In this document: positions 9,726 through 18,354 of the stretch, piece by piece
Position numbering within the stretch: position 1 is the stretch's first letter
Layout of the letters: every line of letters begins with the position of its first letter
Source: CALZKI01 sp045124055
GTDB taxonomy: Bacteria > Bacillota > Clostridia > Lachnospirales > Lachnospiraceae
Reading direction: 5' to 3'
DNA length: 64,000 nucleotides
Assembly: GCA_045124055.1 (NCBI GenBank)
Contig: JBGVKZ010000011.1
Span: 195,092-259,091 of the forward strand
Program-made: the position numbers and the translations under genes
The notes under the pieces: generated by a model
Database searches by the model: none
Told to the model about the DNA's origin: nothing
What the model saw: only the letters and a program-made list of their open reading frames with translations

Positions 9726-10813
9726 TAGCAGGCATTTTTATCATTTTGTTCTGGATAGTTTTAGTGCCCTTGGGCATTGGACTTTCTTTTACGACAAATT
9801 TTACGGAAAAAAAGGATATTGTATTAAAAAGTTATTTATTTGGACTGGTTTTATATTTGGCGTGTTTCCAAGTATTGATTGTGGCAAATATGCTACTGGA
9901 AAATAATTTTTTCCACGTGTGCACGATTTTTTCTTATAGTATGGGATTTTTATCTCTCTTAGGATATCTGATAACTTTGATAAGAGGTATTTACAAAAAA
10001 AAGCAAGGTTTACCGGAAAAGAGCGTAGAAAAGATTGTGTATCCTAGGAGTAAAAAAGTGGAAAGCATAATTTTGTGGGTAGCTTTTGGAGGAATTTTTC
10101 TATTCCAGATGATTCAGGCATTACGCTTAACTTATCCCGATGGGGATGACGCTTATTATGTGGGAACAGCGACTTATGGGGCAAATATACCTGAAATGTA
10201 TAGCCGTATTCCTTATACCGGGGCAACCACAGAATTTGATACAAGACATTGTCTTGCACCATTCCCTTATGTAATTTCTTTTTTATCCAGAATGAGCCAT
10301 ATGGAAACAAGTATCATTGCACATTGTGTGTGTCCTGTTATGTTTATCACTTTTGCCTATGGCATTTATTATTTGATGGCAAAGAAGCTGTGTAAGGAGA
10401 AAAGGGAAGTACCACTTTTTATGGTGATAATCAGCACACTGTTTCTATTTGGTAATTATTCGGTTTATTCTATGGAAACCTTTCTGATGACAAGAAGTAG
10501 ACAGGGCAAGGCGTCTCTTGGCAGTTTTGCCTTACCACTTGGCTTTTATCTGATGATGCTTCTTTCTGAGAAACTGGATAAACAGGGAAAGGGGCAGAAA
10601 AAAGACCGGGTGCTTCTTTATGTTTTATTGGCTTGTAATGGTTTGGTCGCAGCCTTATTTACGACTCTTGGAAACTTCATCTATCCTTGTATGATTGGGG
10701 TTTGTAGTTTATGTATTTGTTTTCGTAAAAAAGAGTGGAAGAAACTGTTTCCTATGGCACTTACTTGTGTGCCAAGTATAGTGATGGCAGGGTTATATTT
10801 TTTAATTAGGTAA
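9722..10813 (+). CDS. DUF6077-like polytopic membrane protein
   Basis: The 363-residue protein has about nine membrane helices and an acidic loop (LTYPDGDDAYYVGTATYG), again a GT-C-like arrangement. It resembles the N-terminal part of DUF6077 proteins, which I recall as longer. The stop codon at 10811-10813 touches the next reading frame (TAATG), and that gene also encodes membrane helices. The two may therefore be halves of one functional unit or an ancestral split gene. It overlaps the preceding gene (ATG 9722, AGGAA upstream). Function unknown; glycan export or modification is inferred from the operon. Confidence 0.55.
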   Translation: MIAGIFIILFWIVLVPLGIGLSFTTNFTEKKDIVLKSYLFGLVLYLACFQVLIVANMLLENNFFHVCTIFSYSMGFLSLLGYLITLIRGIYKKKQGLPEKSVEKIVYPRSKKVESIILWVAFGGIFLFQMIQALRLTYPDGDDAYYVGTATYGANIPEMYSRIPYTGATTEFDTRHCLAPFPYVISFLSRMSHMETSIIAHCVCPVMFITFAYGIYYLMAKKLCKEKREVPLFMVIISTLFLFGNYSVYSMETFLMTRSRQGKASLGSFALPLGFYLMMLLSEKLDKQGKGQKKDRVLLYVLLACNGLVAALFTTLGNFIYPCMIGVCSLCICFRKKEWKKLFPMALTCVPSIVMAGLYFLIR

Positions 10814-10824
10814 TGGAGAATTTG

Positions 10825-11598
10825 ATGGAAGTTGCAATTTCATTATGGAAAGAATATAGTGGTCAAGGTATGATTGTAGCACTGTTTCTGGTGGCGGTTG
10901 TGTATTTATGGTTTGCAGAAACGGATAGGGAAAAACGTAGACTTTTTGTTTGGTTTCCGATAGCAATGTTGCTTTTGTTCTTTTGTCCGCTGGTGGTCTA
11001 TTTTATGGAACATCTGGCAGAGGAGGATATTTATTGGCGAATGTTATGGAGTATTCCGATGCTTTCAGTGATTGCCTATACAGCTATAAAATTGATACGA
11101 AATTTAGAGGGAGTAAAAAGATATCTGGCAATCCTTGGAGTTTTGCTTATGATAGGAGTATCGGGTAATTACTTGTACGATAATCCGGGGTTTATGAAAG
11201 CGGAAAATCCGGAGCATATGCCACAGACAGTGGTAGATATTTGCGATACAATCATTGTGGAAGGCAGAGAAGTAAAAGCTGCTTTTCCGGCAGAACTATT
11301 GATGTATGTTACGCAATATACGTCATTGGTGCATATGCCTTATGGGCGAGAAATGTTTTTAAGTGCAGATGGCACGGTTGCTTGGAATACGCTATACGAT
11401 ACTATGGAATGTCTTATGTCAGACACGATTGACACGAAGGTTCTGGCATCAGAGCTTAGAAACAGAGGGTGCCATTACGTTGTTTTAAGGGAAGATGCAC
11501 CTCTTACAGATAGCTTAGAAAAAGAAGATTTTATAGAATATGCCTCAATCGATAGCTATGTAATCTATATGGATAAATTAAATGACCCACACTTTTAA
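10825..11598 (+). CDS. Hypothetical membrane protein, last gene of the glycan-modification operon
   Basis: About four N-terminal membrane segments (to about residue 115) precede a soluble C-terminal domain of about 140 residues containing VVLREDAPLTDSLEKEDF. An in-frame ATG lies at 10813, immediately after the previous stop (TAATG). GGAG at 10815-10818 is ideally spaced for ATG 10825, so I prefer the shorter start. The layout, several helices then a soluble tail, resembles the end of larger DUF6077/GT-C proteins. It is followed directly by a terminator. No family assigned. Confidence 0.5.
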   Translation: MEVAISLWKEYSGQGMIVALFLVAVVYLWFAETDREKRRLFVWFPIAMLLLFFCPLVVYFMEHLAEEDIYWRMLWSIPMLSVIAYTAIKLIRNLEGVKRYLAILGVLLMIGVSGNYLYDNPGFMKAENPEHMPQTVVDICDTIIVEGREVKAAFPAELLMYVTQYTSLVHMPYGREMFLSADGTVAWNTLYDTMECLMSDTIDTKVLASELRNRGCHYVVLREDAPLTDSLEKEDFIEYASIDSYVIYMDKLNDPHF

Positions 11599-11614
11599 AG
11601 TGCGGGTCATTTTA
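11580..11614. terminator. Bidirectional rho-independent terminator
   Basis: A 16-bp inverted repeat with one mismatch (AAATGACCC... / ...GGGTCATTTT) overlaps the end of the + strand operon. A-rich and T-rich edges let it serve both the + operon and the convergent minus-strand gene at 11641. Confidence 0.8.
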
Positions 11615-11640
11615 ATCTACATCCATAAAATTATCTACTT

Positions 11641-12636
11641 TTATTTTTCTAACAATTCATAATATCTGTTCCAGGTTTTTTCAAAGATTTCACTAAATCT
11701 TTGGGCAACCGCCTTTCGTCCTTCCAGATTCAAGTGTACATTATCAGTTAAATACATATCAGCGTTATCACAGTTTACTGTGCCATATATATTATCAATA
11801 AAAGTAATTTCAACTACCTGACATAAGTTTAACTGTGTGATAGCATAGGCAGATAAGGATTCGCCTTCTACCTTGATAATGTCACTACTTTCGTATTCGC
11901 CATCTTCATTAATGGCATAAGCATAAGTTGGTGACATAACAATAATTTGAATGTGTGGATATAAATCCTGAATCATTTCAATACCGGCAAACATATTTCC
12001 ACAAAACGTTAGAGGATTGGTAAGGTTGTCCGAAGTTTCCTTAATTCTGCCTTCTAAATAATCTGTGGCATCATACATAAGAACAATGGTATCAACAGTA
12101 TTCATATCGAGTGCATACAAATAATCCACCACTTCATCACCAATTTCAGAGGTACCTCTGGCCAAATTATTGTATTTTGTATATACCTTTTCACTTTTTA
12201 AGGTTGCAATCGTTGTGAGCCAGTAGAATGTATAATAGTCCATTGGGTCTTCCACATTAATTCCCGGGCTACGCATAGCCATATAAGAATCAGGAATGGA
12301 AACGTTGATAATTTCGGCACCAGTTTCCTTGGCAATTAAATTACACAAGTTATTTTCCGAATCTCTATCATCTGCGAATGGAGCATTACCAAAGCAGAGA
12401 ACTTTTTTTGTTTCGTTTGGAGTGTGCTCTCCTAAAAGATCCGGAGTCATATAATAGACTCTATCCAACACTTCTATATCGTAACCTTCTTCCACTTCAT
12501 CGCGGTTGTAAGTGGAATCTTCACCTTTTGCCCATTTGGCAATAAATACGCCGATTAGCACAATACAAAGCAAAATAAAGCATGGAATAATTATATGTGG
12601 ATTTAACTTTTTAAGAAAAGCGATTACTTTCTTCAT
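11641..12636 (-). CDS. Degenerate SGNH-family membrane-anchored protein (probable pseudoenzyme)
   Basis: The 331-residue protein has one N-terminal membrane anchor (about residues 15-35) and a domain collinear with the SGNH enzymes at 188-1048 and 7521-9725. The catalytic blocks are altered: GDS is replaced by GNA (Gly83-Asn84-Ala85), removing the nucleophilic serine, and the GxND block reads DATD. The DNVH block (Asp and His) and the following NLEGRK are kept. It may bind glycan without hydrolysing it. The start at 12636 has AGGAG five bases upstream, whereas the longer frame start at 12651 has no ribosome binding site. It is convergent with the big operon. Confidence 0.75.
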   Translation of the reverse strand: MKKVIAFLKKLNPHIIIPCFILLCIVLIGVFIAKWAKGEDSTYNRDEVEEGYDIEVLDRVYYMTPDLLGEHTPNETKKVLCFGNAPFADDRDSENNLCNLIAKETGAEIINVSIPDSYMAMRSPGINVEDPMDYYTFYWLTTIATLKSEKVYTKYNNLARGTSEIGDEVVDYLYALDMNTVDTIVLMYDATDYLEGRIKETSDNLTNPLTFCGNMFAGIEMIQDLYPHIQIIVMSPTYAYAINEDGEYESSDIIKVEGESLSAYAITQLNLCQVVEITFIDNIYGTVNCDNADMYLTDNVHLNLEGRKAVAQRFSEIFEKTWNRYYELLEK

Positions 12637-12726
12637 AGCGTCTCCTAACATGGTTTTGATGTTTTGTAATAATTCCTTAACATTTTACTATTTGTGTTTT
12701 ATTTTGTCTAGTTCGGCATAAATAAT

Positions 12727-12984
12727 TCATAAAACTTTAATTTTTTGTTCTTGAAACCATTTGCTGTATTTTAACATTCGATAGGTAGTAGATAATTCGT
12801 TTAGTCCATCTTCAGTACTTAATTTTTGAAGAAATAATTCTCTGTCGTGTTTATCCATTTCCACATAGGATAAATAGGAGAGTTTTAATTCAGTCAAAAC
12901 ATTTTCGCAGCCAGGACACACAAGCTTGTGTCCGTTTAGCATATGTATACGTCGGCAATTTTTGCAATAGTGCATATACATCAT
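12727..12984 (-). CDS. Small zinc-ribbon protein
   Basis: This small protein (about 85 residues) has two CxxC pairs, YCKNCRR and VCPGCEN, 16-20 residues apart, forming a probable zinc ribbon. An amphipathic C-terminal region (ELFLQKLSTEDGLNE) follows. The frame extends upstream to 13035, but the ATG at 12984 has AGGAAAA before it and places the zinc ribbon right at the N-terminus. Function unknown; such proteins often bind nucleic acids or proteins. It lies upstream of the degenerate SGNH gene, same strand, 90 bp away. Confidence 0.55.
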   Translation of the reverse strand: MMYMHYCKNCRRIHMLNGHKLVCPGCENVLTELKLSYLSYVEMDKHDRELFLQKLSTEDGLNELSTTYRMLKYSKWFQEQKIKVL

Positions 12985-13133
12985 AGAATTTTCCTGCTTT
13001 CCTATTTGTTTTTGTTTGTAGAAATATTGTTTCATCTTTGCCAGAAATTGTCAAAAACTTTTGCTCTTTGAATTTTGACAAAAAACGCCATATTCGGCAA
13101 ATATTGACAAGTCATAGAAATGGCTTAATTTTC

Positions 13134-13162
13134 TTGAAAGATATTCTTTACAATGATATAAT
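13134..13162 (+). promoter_or_regulatory. Sigma-A type promoter for the GH25 gene
   Basis: TTGAAA at 13134-13139 and TATAAT at 13157-13162 are separated by exactly 17 bp. It lies about 37 bp upstream of the translation start at 13199 and marks the start of the rfb/lysozyme transcription unit. Confidence 0.8.
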
Positions 13163-13198
13163 ATTACAGAATTATGAAACGAAAGGAGTTTACATAAG

Positions 13199-16100
13199 TT
13201 GAGTAAGGAAATAAATAATATAAATCTAGATGATGATTTAGAGATTATGGATTTAGATGATGAGGATATTGTCTATGAAGACATAGATGGAGATACAGAA
13301 GGATTTGAGGAAGAAGCTTTTGAGGAAGAAGCTTTTGAAGAAGAAGCTTTCGAGGAAGAAACGTTAGAAGAAGTATGCGAGGACGAAGTCTGTGAAGGTG
13401 AAGTCTACGAAAGCGAAGAATATGCAGAAGGTGAGTATGCAGACGATGTCGAAGAAATGGCTGAGGAAGATTTGGATAGCCAGGATTTTGCTGAGGAATA
13501 TGATGATTCAGACGAAGCCTTTGGTAGCGTATTTGCTTCAAAAGGCCAAAAGAATAAGAAAAAGAAGGAAAATGACGACAAGGAAGACAAGCCTGGCTTT
13601 TTAGACCGTTTTATACATATGGATACAATGGACAAGGTGATTATGTCATTAGGTTGTCTGGTATTAGCCCTTGCGATTGTGGCAGTCAGTGAGTTTGCCT
13701 CTTACAAGATGTCAGATGGACAAGTAATGGCTTTTTCAGATATGGGTAATGAAATTGATAAGATTTCATTAATTGGTGAAAGTGGTCTTTTGGCAGTAAC
13801 GGATGCTACGGTAGCTAAAATAGACGCATTGAATGAGAATGCAGACGAAGATGATGAGGAAGATGACGAGGAAGAAGATGTGAACGCTTCCGTAGTGGTT
13901 CAAATGAACTTTACTTCCATTCAAAAAGATTTAAAAATCAAATTTACAAATAAAAAGTCAGGCAAATTGATTGCCGGAATTCCATTTGAAGTAGAATTGG
14001 TTACACCATCAGGCAAGACGCTAAATTGGAGCGATGATGATAAAGATGGTATTATTTATCACAAAGATATCGAAGCTGGTGAGTATCAGGTAACGCTAAA
14101 AGCGTTAGAAGGCGAAATTTACGAAAAATACATATTAGATACAACCACTCAAAAAGCTACTGTAAAAAAGGAAATTGCATATACTAAGATTGATGTAAGC
14201 GATGAAATTTTGGACGAATCTGAAATTGATGCATCAAAGGAAGATACCAAACTTTCTAACCCGGTTGAATCTGCATTGACAGATACAGTTGCCTGGGTAG
14301 CAACAGAAAAGGTTTCAGCAGGAAAAGGGTATGTAGAGATTGAAAAAAGCAATATTGTTGCACCAAGCACAACGGCAAGATTAACTTCTTATGCTTCCAG
14401 TGGAATTATGATGGTGAACTTGTCTTCACAGACTTTGGATACAACAGTTACAATGAATCAGCCTTCGGCAACGGTTGAACAAGGAAAAACTGTAACGTTA
14501 AGTGCAACAGCGACAGATGAAGCTGCACTTACTTGGTCCTCTAATAAACCAGAGGTAGCAACCGTAGATGCGAATGGTGTAGTGACAGGTGTGAGTGAAG
14601 GAAGTGCAACGATTACGGCTACAGGAACAAATGGTTCTTTTGCAACCTGGACGGTAACTGTTACTGCTGCGTCAGTAACCATTTCTATTAGCCCGGCGTC
14701 ACAAGAAGTAGAGGTGGGAAAAACCGTTACTTTCACAGCTACTTGTCAGGAAACAGTTACCTGGTCCTCTAATAAACCAGAGGTAGCAACCGTAGATACG
14801 AATGGTGTAGTGACAGGTAAAGCAGCAGGAGATGCCACAATAACGGCAACAAGTACAAGCGGTGCTACTGCCAGTGCATCTATTACTGTAAAAGCAGCCA
14901 GCGTGACAACTTCGATTACTTTAGATAAAACGGAAACAAGTATAGCCACTGGCGAGAGTGTTACCATAAAGGCAACTACAACACCTTCTGAAAACGTAAC
15001 AGTCACTTGGAAATCTTCGGATCCGACGATTGCCACAGTAGAAAACGGAAAAATTACAGGTGTGGCGGCAGGAAGTGCCACAATTACAGCAACTTTGACA
15101 AATGGTACGGAAACAAAAGAAGCCACTTGTAAAGTAACCGTTACCAAGGCGGCCAGAAAAGTTACCTTAGATGCCTCAAAGCTTTCTATGGCAGTAGGAG
15201 GCACAAAAACATTAAAAGCAACCGTAGAAGGTTATACGGACTTATCAGGTGGTAAGGTAACCTGGAAATCTTCAGATACTTCTCTTGCCACAGTAGATGA
15301 AAAAGGTTTGATTACAGCACTGAAGACTGGTACAGTGACGATTACAGCCACGAACACGGAAAATGGCGAAAAGGTAGAAGCTACCTGCACCGTAACAATT
15401 ACTTCCGCAGTAACCTTGAAAACTAAAAATAATGAAGATGTTTATGTATTAAAAAATAATACCTATGTAAAAGCAACTGCAGCAGATTATGCAAAAGCAG
15501 ATACAAAATTCTATATTTACACAGAAACTTATAAATATCTTGGATGGTGGACGATTGACGGAAAGACCTATTATTATGGTCCTGACTACAAGAAAGTAAC
15601 TGGCGAACAGGTTATTATGGGTGCAAAATATGTATTTGATTCAAATGGTGTTTTGACAAGTAGTAATGGTACAATGGGTATTGATGTTTCTAAATGGAAT
15701 GGAACGATTGATTGGAATGCGGTAAAAGCATCTGGTATATCCTACGTTATTATTCGCTGTGGTTATCGAGGTTCTTCACTTGGTTCGCTGATTGAAGACC
15801 CGAAATTTAAGACAAACATTAAGGGTGCGACGTCAGCAGGCTTGAAAGTCGGCGTATACTTCTTCTCACAGGCGATAGATGAAATTGAAGCGGTTCAGGA
15901 AGCTTCTATGGTCTTAAGCTTAATTGAAGGTTATAAGATTTCTTATCCGATTTTCATTGACGTAGAAGCGGCCAATAATGGACGAGCAAATAACATTAGT
16001 AAAGATATGAGAACGAAAGTATGTAAGGCGTTCTGTCAGACCATTCAAAATGCAGGTTATACAGCAGGTGTTTATGCCAATAAAGACTGGTTGACTAATA

Positions 16101-16264
16101 AAATTGACACTTCACAGCTTGGCAGCTACAAAATCTGGTTAGCCCAGTATGCAACAAAGCCAACTTATACAGGCAGATACGAAATTTGGCAGTACAAAGA
16201 CACAGGAAGTGTTCCGGGTATTAGCGGACACGTAGACTTGAACTTAAGTTATTTAGGCTATTAA
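13199..16264 (+). CDS. Membrane-anchored GH25 lysozyme with acidic cytoplasmic tail and Ig-like (Big_2) domains
   Basis: The 1021-residue protein starts at TTG 13199, ten bases after AAAGGAG. Residues 1-about 130 are very acidic, with tandem EEEAF repeats, followed by a Lys-rich patch and one membrane helix (about 146-166). Outside are a Cna-like region (about 235-340), about four Big_2 domains (about 415-740), a cell-wall-binding-like stretch (YLGWWTIDGKTYYYG) and a C-terminal GH25 domain (about 826-1021). The GH25 residues Asp829, Asp921 and Glu923 are in place, so muramidase activity is likely. The acidic tail may bind cytoplasmic partners. A shorter paralogue is at 18344-19600. It precedes rfbB, suggesting wall remodelling coupled to polymer attachment. 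Confidence 0.88.
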   Translation: MSKEINNINLDDDLEIMDLDDEDIVYEDIDGDTEGFEEEAFEEEAFEEEAFEEETLEEVCEDEVCEGEVYESEEYAEGEYADDVEEMAEEDLDSQDFAEEYDDSDEAFGSVFASKGQKNKKKKENDDKEDKPGFLDRFIHMDTMDKVIMSLGCLVLALAIVAVSEFASYKMSDGQVMAFSDMGNEIDKISLIGESGLLAVTDATVAKIDALNENADEDDEEDDEEEDVNASVVVQMNFTSIQKDLKIKFTNKKSGKLIAGIPFEVELVTPSGKTLNWSDDDKDGIIYHKDIEAGEYQVTLKALEGEIYEKYILDTTTQKATVKKEIAYTKIDVSDEILDESEIDASKEDTKLSNPVESALTDTVAWVATEKVSAGKGYVEIEKSNIVAPSTTARLTSYASSGIMMVNLSSQTLDTTVTMNQPSATVEQGKTVTLSATATDEAALTWSSNKPEVATVDANGVVTGVSEGSATITATGTNGSFATWTVTVTAASVTISISPASQEVEVGKTVTFTATCQETVTWSSNKPEVATVDTNGVVTGKAAGDATITATSTSGATASASITVKAASVTTSITLDKTETSIATGESVTIKATTTPSENVTVTWKSSDPTIATVENGKITGVAAGSATITATLTNGTETKEATCKVTVTKAARKVTLDASKLSMAVGGTKTLKATVEGYTDLSGGKVTWKSSDTSLATVDEKGLITALKTGTVTITATNTENGEKVEATCTVTITSAVTLKTKNNEDVYVLKNNTYVKATAADYAKADTKFYIYTETYKYLGWWTIDGKTYYYGPDYKKVTGEQVIMGAKYVFDSNGVLTSSNGTMGIDVSKWNGTIDWNAVKASGISYVIIRCGYRGSSLGSLIEDPKFKTNIKGATSAGLKVGVYFFSQAIDEIEAVQEASMVLSLIEGYKISYPIFIDVEAANNGRANNISKDMRTKVCKAFCQTIQNAGYTAGVYANKDWLTNKIDTSQLGSYKIWLAQYATKPTYTGRYEIWQYKDTGSVPGISGHVDLNLSYLGY
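13304..13362 (+). repeat. 15-bp tandem repeat encoding EEEAF units
   Basis: About four consecutive 15-bp units of the type GAGGAAGAAGCTTTT encode repeated Phe-Glu-Glu-Glu-Ala in the acidic cytoplasmic tail of the GH25 protein. Such in-frame repeats can vary in copy number by slippage without shifting the frame. Confidence 0.8.
14534..14818 (+). repeat. Near-identical DNA repeat within two Big_2 domains
   Basis: The 57-bp blocks at 14534-14590 and 14762-14818 differ at one base and encode WSSNKPEVATVD(A/T)NGVVTG. Their offset is 228 bp (76 codons, one Ig-like domain). Near identity at synonymous sites points to recent duplication or gene conversion of a domain. Confidence 0.85.
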
Positions 16265-16311
16265 GAGAAAATAGAAAGATAGAAATGGCTATCTTACAGT
16301 ATGGAGGAAAT

Positions 16312-17391
16312 ATGAGAACCTATTTAGTAACAGGCGGAGCAGGTTTTATCGGCTCAAACTACATTCACTATATGTTTGAAAAATATGGGAATGAAATCAG
16401 AATTATCAATGTGGATTTACTGACTTATGCAGGAAACTTGGAAAACTTAAAAGATATTGAAAATCGCGAAAATTATACTTTTATTCGTGCGGATATCACA
16501 GATAAGGCAGCCATTTCCAAAATCTTTGAAGAAAATGATATTGACAGAGTGGTACATTTTGCAGCAGAAAGTCACGTAGACAGAAGTATCCGTAACCCAG
16601 AAGTTTTTGTGAATACAAACGTAATGGGTACAGCGGTTATGCTGAACTGTGCAAAGGCAGCTTGGGAACTTCCAGATGGAAGTTATAAAGAAGGAAAAAA
16701 ATTCCTCCACGTATCCACAGATGAGGTATATGGCTCTTTGGAAGATGATGGAACCTATTTTTATGAGACAACTCCATATGCACCCCATAGCCCATATTCC
16801 GCAAGTAAAGCAAGTTCGGATATGCTGGTAAAAGCTTATATGGATACTTATAAGTTCCCGGCTAATATTACTAACTGTTCCAACAACTATGGACCATATC
16901 AGTTCCCTGAAAAACTGATTCCTCTGATTATCAACAATGCTTTGCAAGGTAAAAAATTACCGGTTTACGGCGATGGTAAGAACGTAAGAGACTGGTTATA
17001 TGTTATGGACCACGCAAAAGCCATTGATATGGTACAGGAAAAAGGAAGACTTTTTGAAACCTACAACGTGGGTGGACACAATGAAAAACAGAATATTGAA
17101 ATTATCAATATTATTTTGGAAACACTTCAGGAGATGCTTCCGGATGATGACCCAAGAAAACAGCTTGTAAGCAAAGATTTAATTACTTACGTGGAAGACA
17201 GAAAGGGTCACGACAGAAGATATGCCATTGCACCGGATAAAATCAAAGCTGAAATTGGCTGGGAACCGGAAACAATGTTTAAGGAAGGTATCAAACTCAC
17301 AATTAAATGGTTTTTCGAGAATGAAGAATGGATGAAAAATGTAACCAGTGGGGATTACCAGAAGTATTACGAAGAAATGTATAAAGCATAA
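16312..17391 (+). CDS. rfbB: dTDP-glucose 4,6-dehydratase
   Basis: The 359-residue extended short-chain dehydrogenase starts with the NAD-binding glycine motif TGGAGFIGSNYIHY. It carries STDEVYG and YSASKASSD (catalytic Tyr and Lys), plus NNYGPYQFPEKLIP and RDWLYV typical of RfbB/RmlB. It converts dTDP-glucose to dTDP-4-keto-6-deoxyglucose, feeding both rhamnose synthesis (RfbC) and the WecE-like aminotransferase at 6387. The frame opens at 16285, but ATG 16312 follows GGAGG by six bases and begins with the family's usual N-terminus. It lies between the two GH25 genes, with rfbA after it. Confidence 0.96.
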   Translation: MRTYLVTGGAGFIGSNYIHYMFEKYGNEIRIINVDLLTYAGNLENLKDIENRENYTFIRADITDKAAISKIFEENDIDRVVHFAAESHVDRSIRNPEVFVNTNVMGTAVMLNCAKAAWELPDGSYKEGKKFLHVSTDEVYGSLEDDGTYFYETTPYAPHSPYSASKASSDMLVKAYMDTYKFPANITNCSNNYGPYQFPEKLIPLIINNALQGKKLPVYGDGKNVRDWLYVMDHAKAIDMVQEKGRLFETYNVGGHNEKQNIEIINIILETLQEMLPDDDPRKQLVSKDLITYVEDRKGHDRRYAIAPDKIKAEIGWEPETMFKEGIKLTIKWFFENEEWMKNVTSGDYQKYYEEMYKA

Positions 17392-17406
17392 TAATAACGA
17401 ACACAA

Positions 17407-17444
17407 AAAGAAGGGTTACCTTAAAAAATAGGTAAGTCTTCTTT
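17407..17444 (+). other. Intercistronic hairpin between rfbB and rfbA
   Basis: Arms 17407-17421 (AAAGAAGGGTTACCT) and 17430-17444 pair over 15 bp with one G-U pair and one mismatch, around an 8-base loop. No uridine tract follows, so it is more likely an RNA-processing, stability or attenuation element than a full terminator. Confidence 0.5.
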
Positions 17445-17484
17445 CGTGCGTATTTAGAACCATAAAAAAACAGGAGAAAAAAGT

Positions 17485-18354
17485 ATGAAAGGTATTATTT
17501 TAGCAGGGGGTTCGGGTACAAGATTGTATCCTTTAACAAAGGCGATTTCTAAACAGATTATGCCAGTATATGACAAACCAATGATTTATTATCCATTATC
17601 CATTTTGATGTTGGCAGGCATTCGAGAAATTTTAATTATTTCTACTCCAAGAGATTTGCCAACCTTCCAAGAATTATTCGGAGACGGTTCAAAATTAGGA
17701 CTGAAAATGGAATATGCAATTCAAGAAACTCCAAGAGGACTTGCAGATGCTTTTATTATTGGAGCAGATTTCATTGGTGATGACAGTGTAGCACTGATTT
17801 TAGGAGACAATATTTTCTATGGTCAGAGCTTTTCAAAGGTATTAAAACAGGTTGCTTCCAGAGACAAAGGAGCTACCATTTTTGGATATTATGTAAGAGA
17901 CCCAAGAGAATATGGAGTAGTTGAATTTGATGAAAATGGCATGGCGATTTCGATTGAAGAAAAACCGGAACATCCAAAGAGTAATTACGCAGTACCGGGC
18001 CTTTATTTTTATGACAATGAGGTAGTGGAAATTGCAAAAAATGTAAAGCCATCAGCTCGTGGTGAAATCGAAATTACAAGTATCAATAATGAATATTTAA
18101 GCCGTGGTACCCTTCACGTAGAGACCCTCGGTAGAGGTTTTGCGTGGTTAGATACCGGAAATCATGATGCACTTTTAGAGGCAGCAGATTTTGTGGCAGC
18201 ATTTCAGAAGCGACAGGGACTCTACATTTCCTGCATCGAAGAAATTGCGTATAAACGTGGATTTATTACAAAAGAGCAGTTGTTAGAACTGGCAGAGCCA
18301 CTGATGAAAACTGCTTATGGACAATATTTGGTAGAGGTTGCAAATGGACTCTAA
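17485..18354 (+). CDS. rfbA: Glucose-1-phosphate thymidylyltransferase
   Basis: The 289-residue nucleotidyltransferase has the signature GGSGTRLYPLTKAISKQ followed by PVYDKPMIYYPLS. Also present are LGDNIFYG (metal and nucleotide site), EEKPEHPKSN and GRGFAWLDTGNHDAL. It makes dTDP-glucose from glucose-1-phosphate and dTTP, the first step towards dTDP-rhamnose and dTDP-Fuc4N. Length and motifs match RfbA/RmlA. AGGAG lies upstream of ATG 17485. Its last codons overlap the start of the second GH25 gene, so the two are translated together. Confidence 0.96.
   Translation: MKGIILAGGSGTRLYPLTKAISKQIMPVYDKPMIYYPLSILMLAGIREILIISTPRDLPTFQELFGDGSKLGLKMEYAIQETPRGLADAFIIGADFIGDDSVALILGDNIFYGQSFSKVLKQVASRDKGATIFGYYVRDPREYGVVEFDENGMAISIEEKPEHPKSNYAVPGLYFYDNEVVEIAKNVKPSARGEIEITSINNEYLSRGTLHVETLGRGFAWLDTGNHDALLEAADFVAAFQKRQGLYISCIEEIAYKRGFITKEQLLELAEPLMKTAYGQYLVEVANGL

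Noticed and set aside
10790..10830. A frameshift joining the genes at 9722 and 10825.
   Set aside because: The junction is TAATG with a proper Shine-Dalgarno site for the second start. This fits a natural split with reinitiation, although an ancestral single gene remains possible.
13245..13635. Antisense open frames across the acidic repeat region.
   Set aside because: They mirror the GAA/GAG repeats and carry no start signals or family features.
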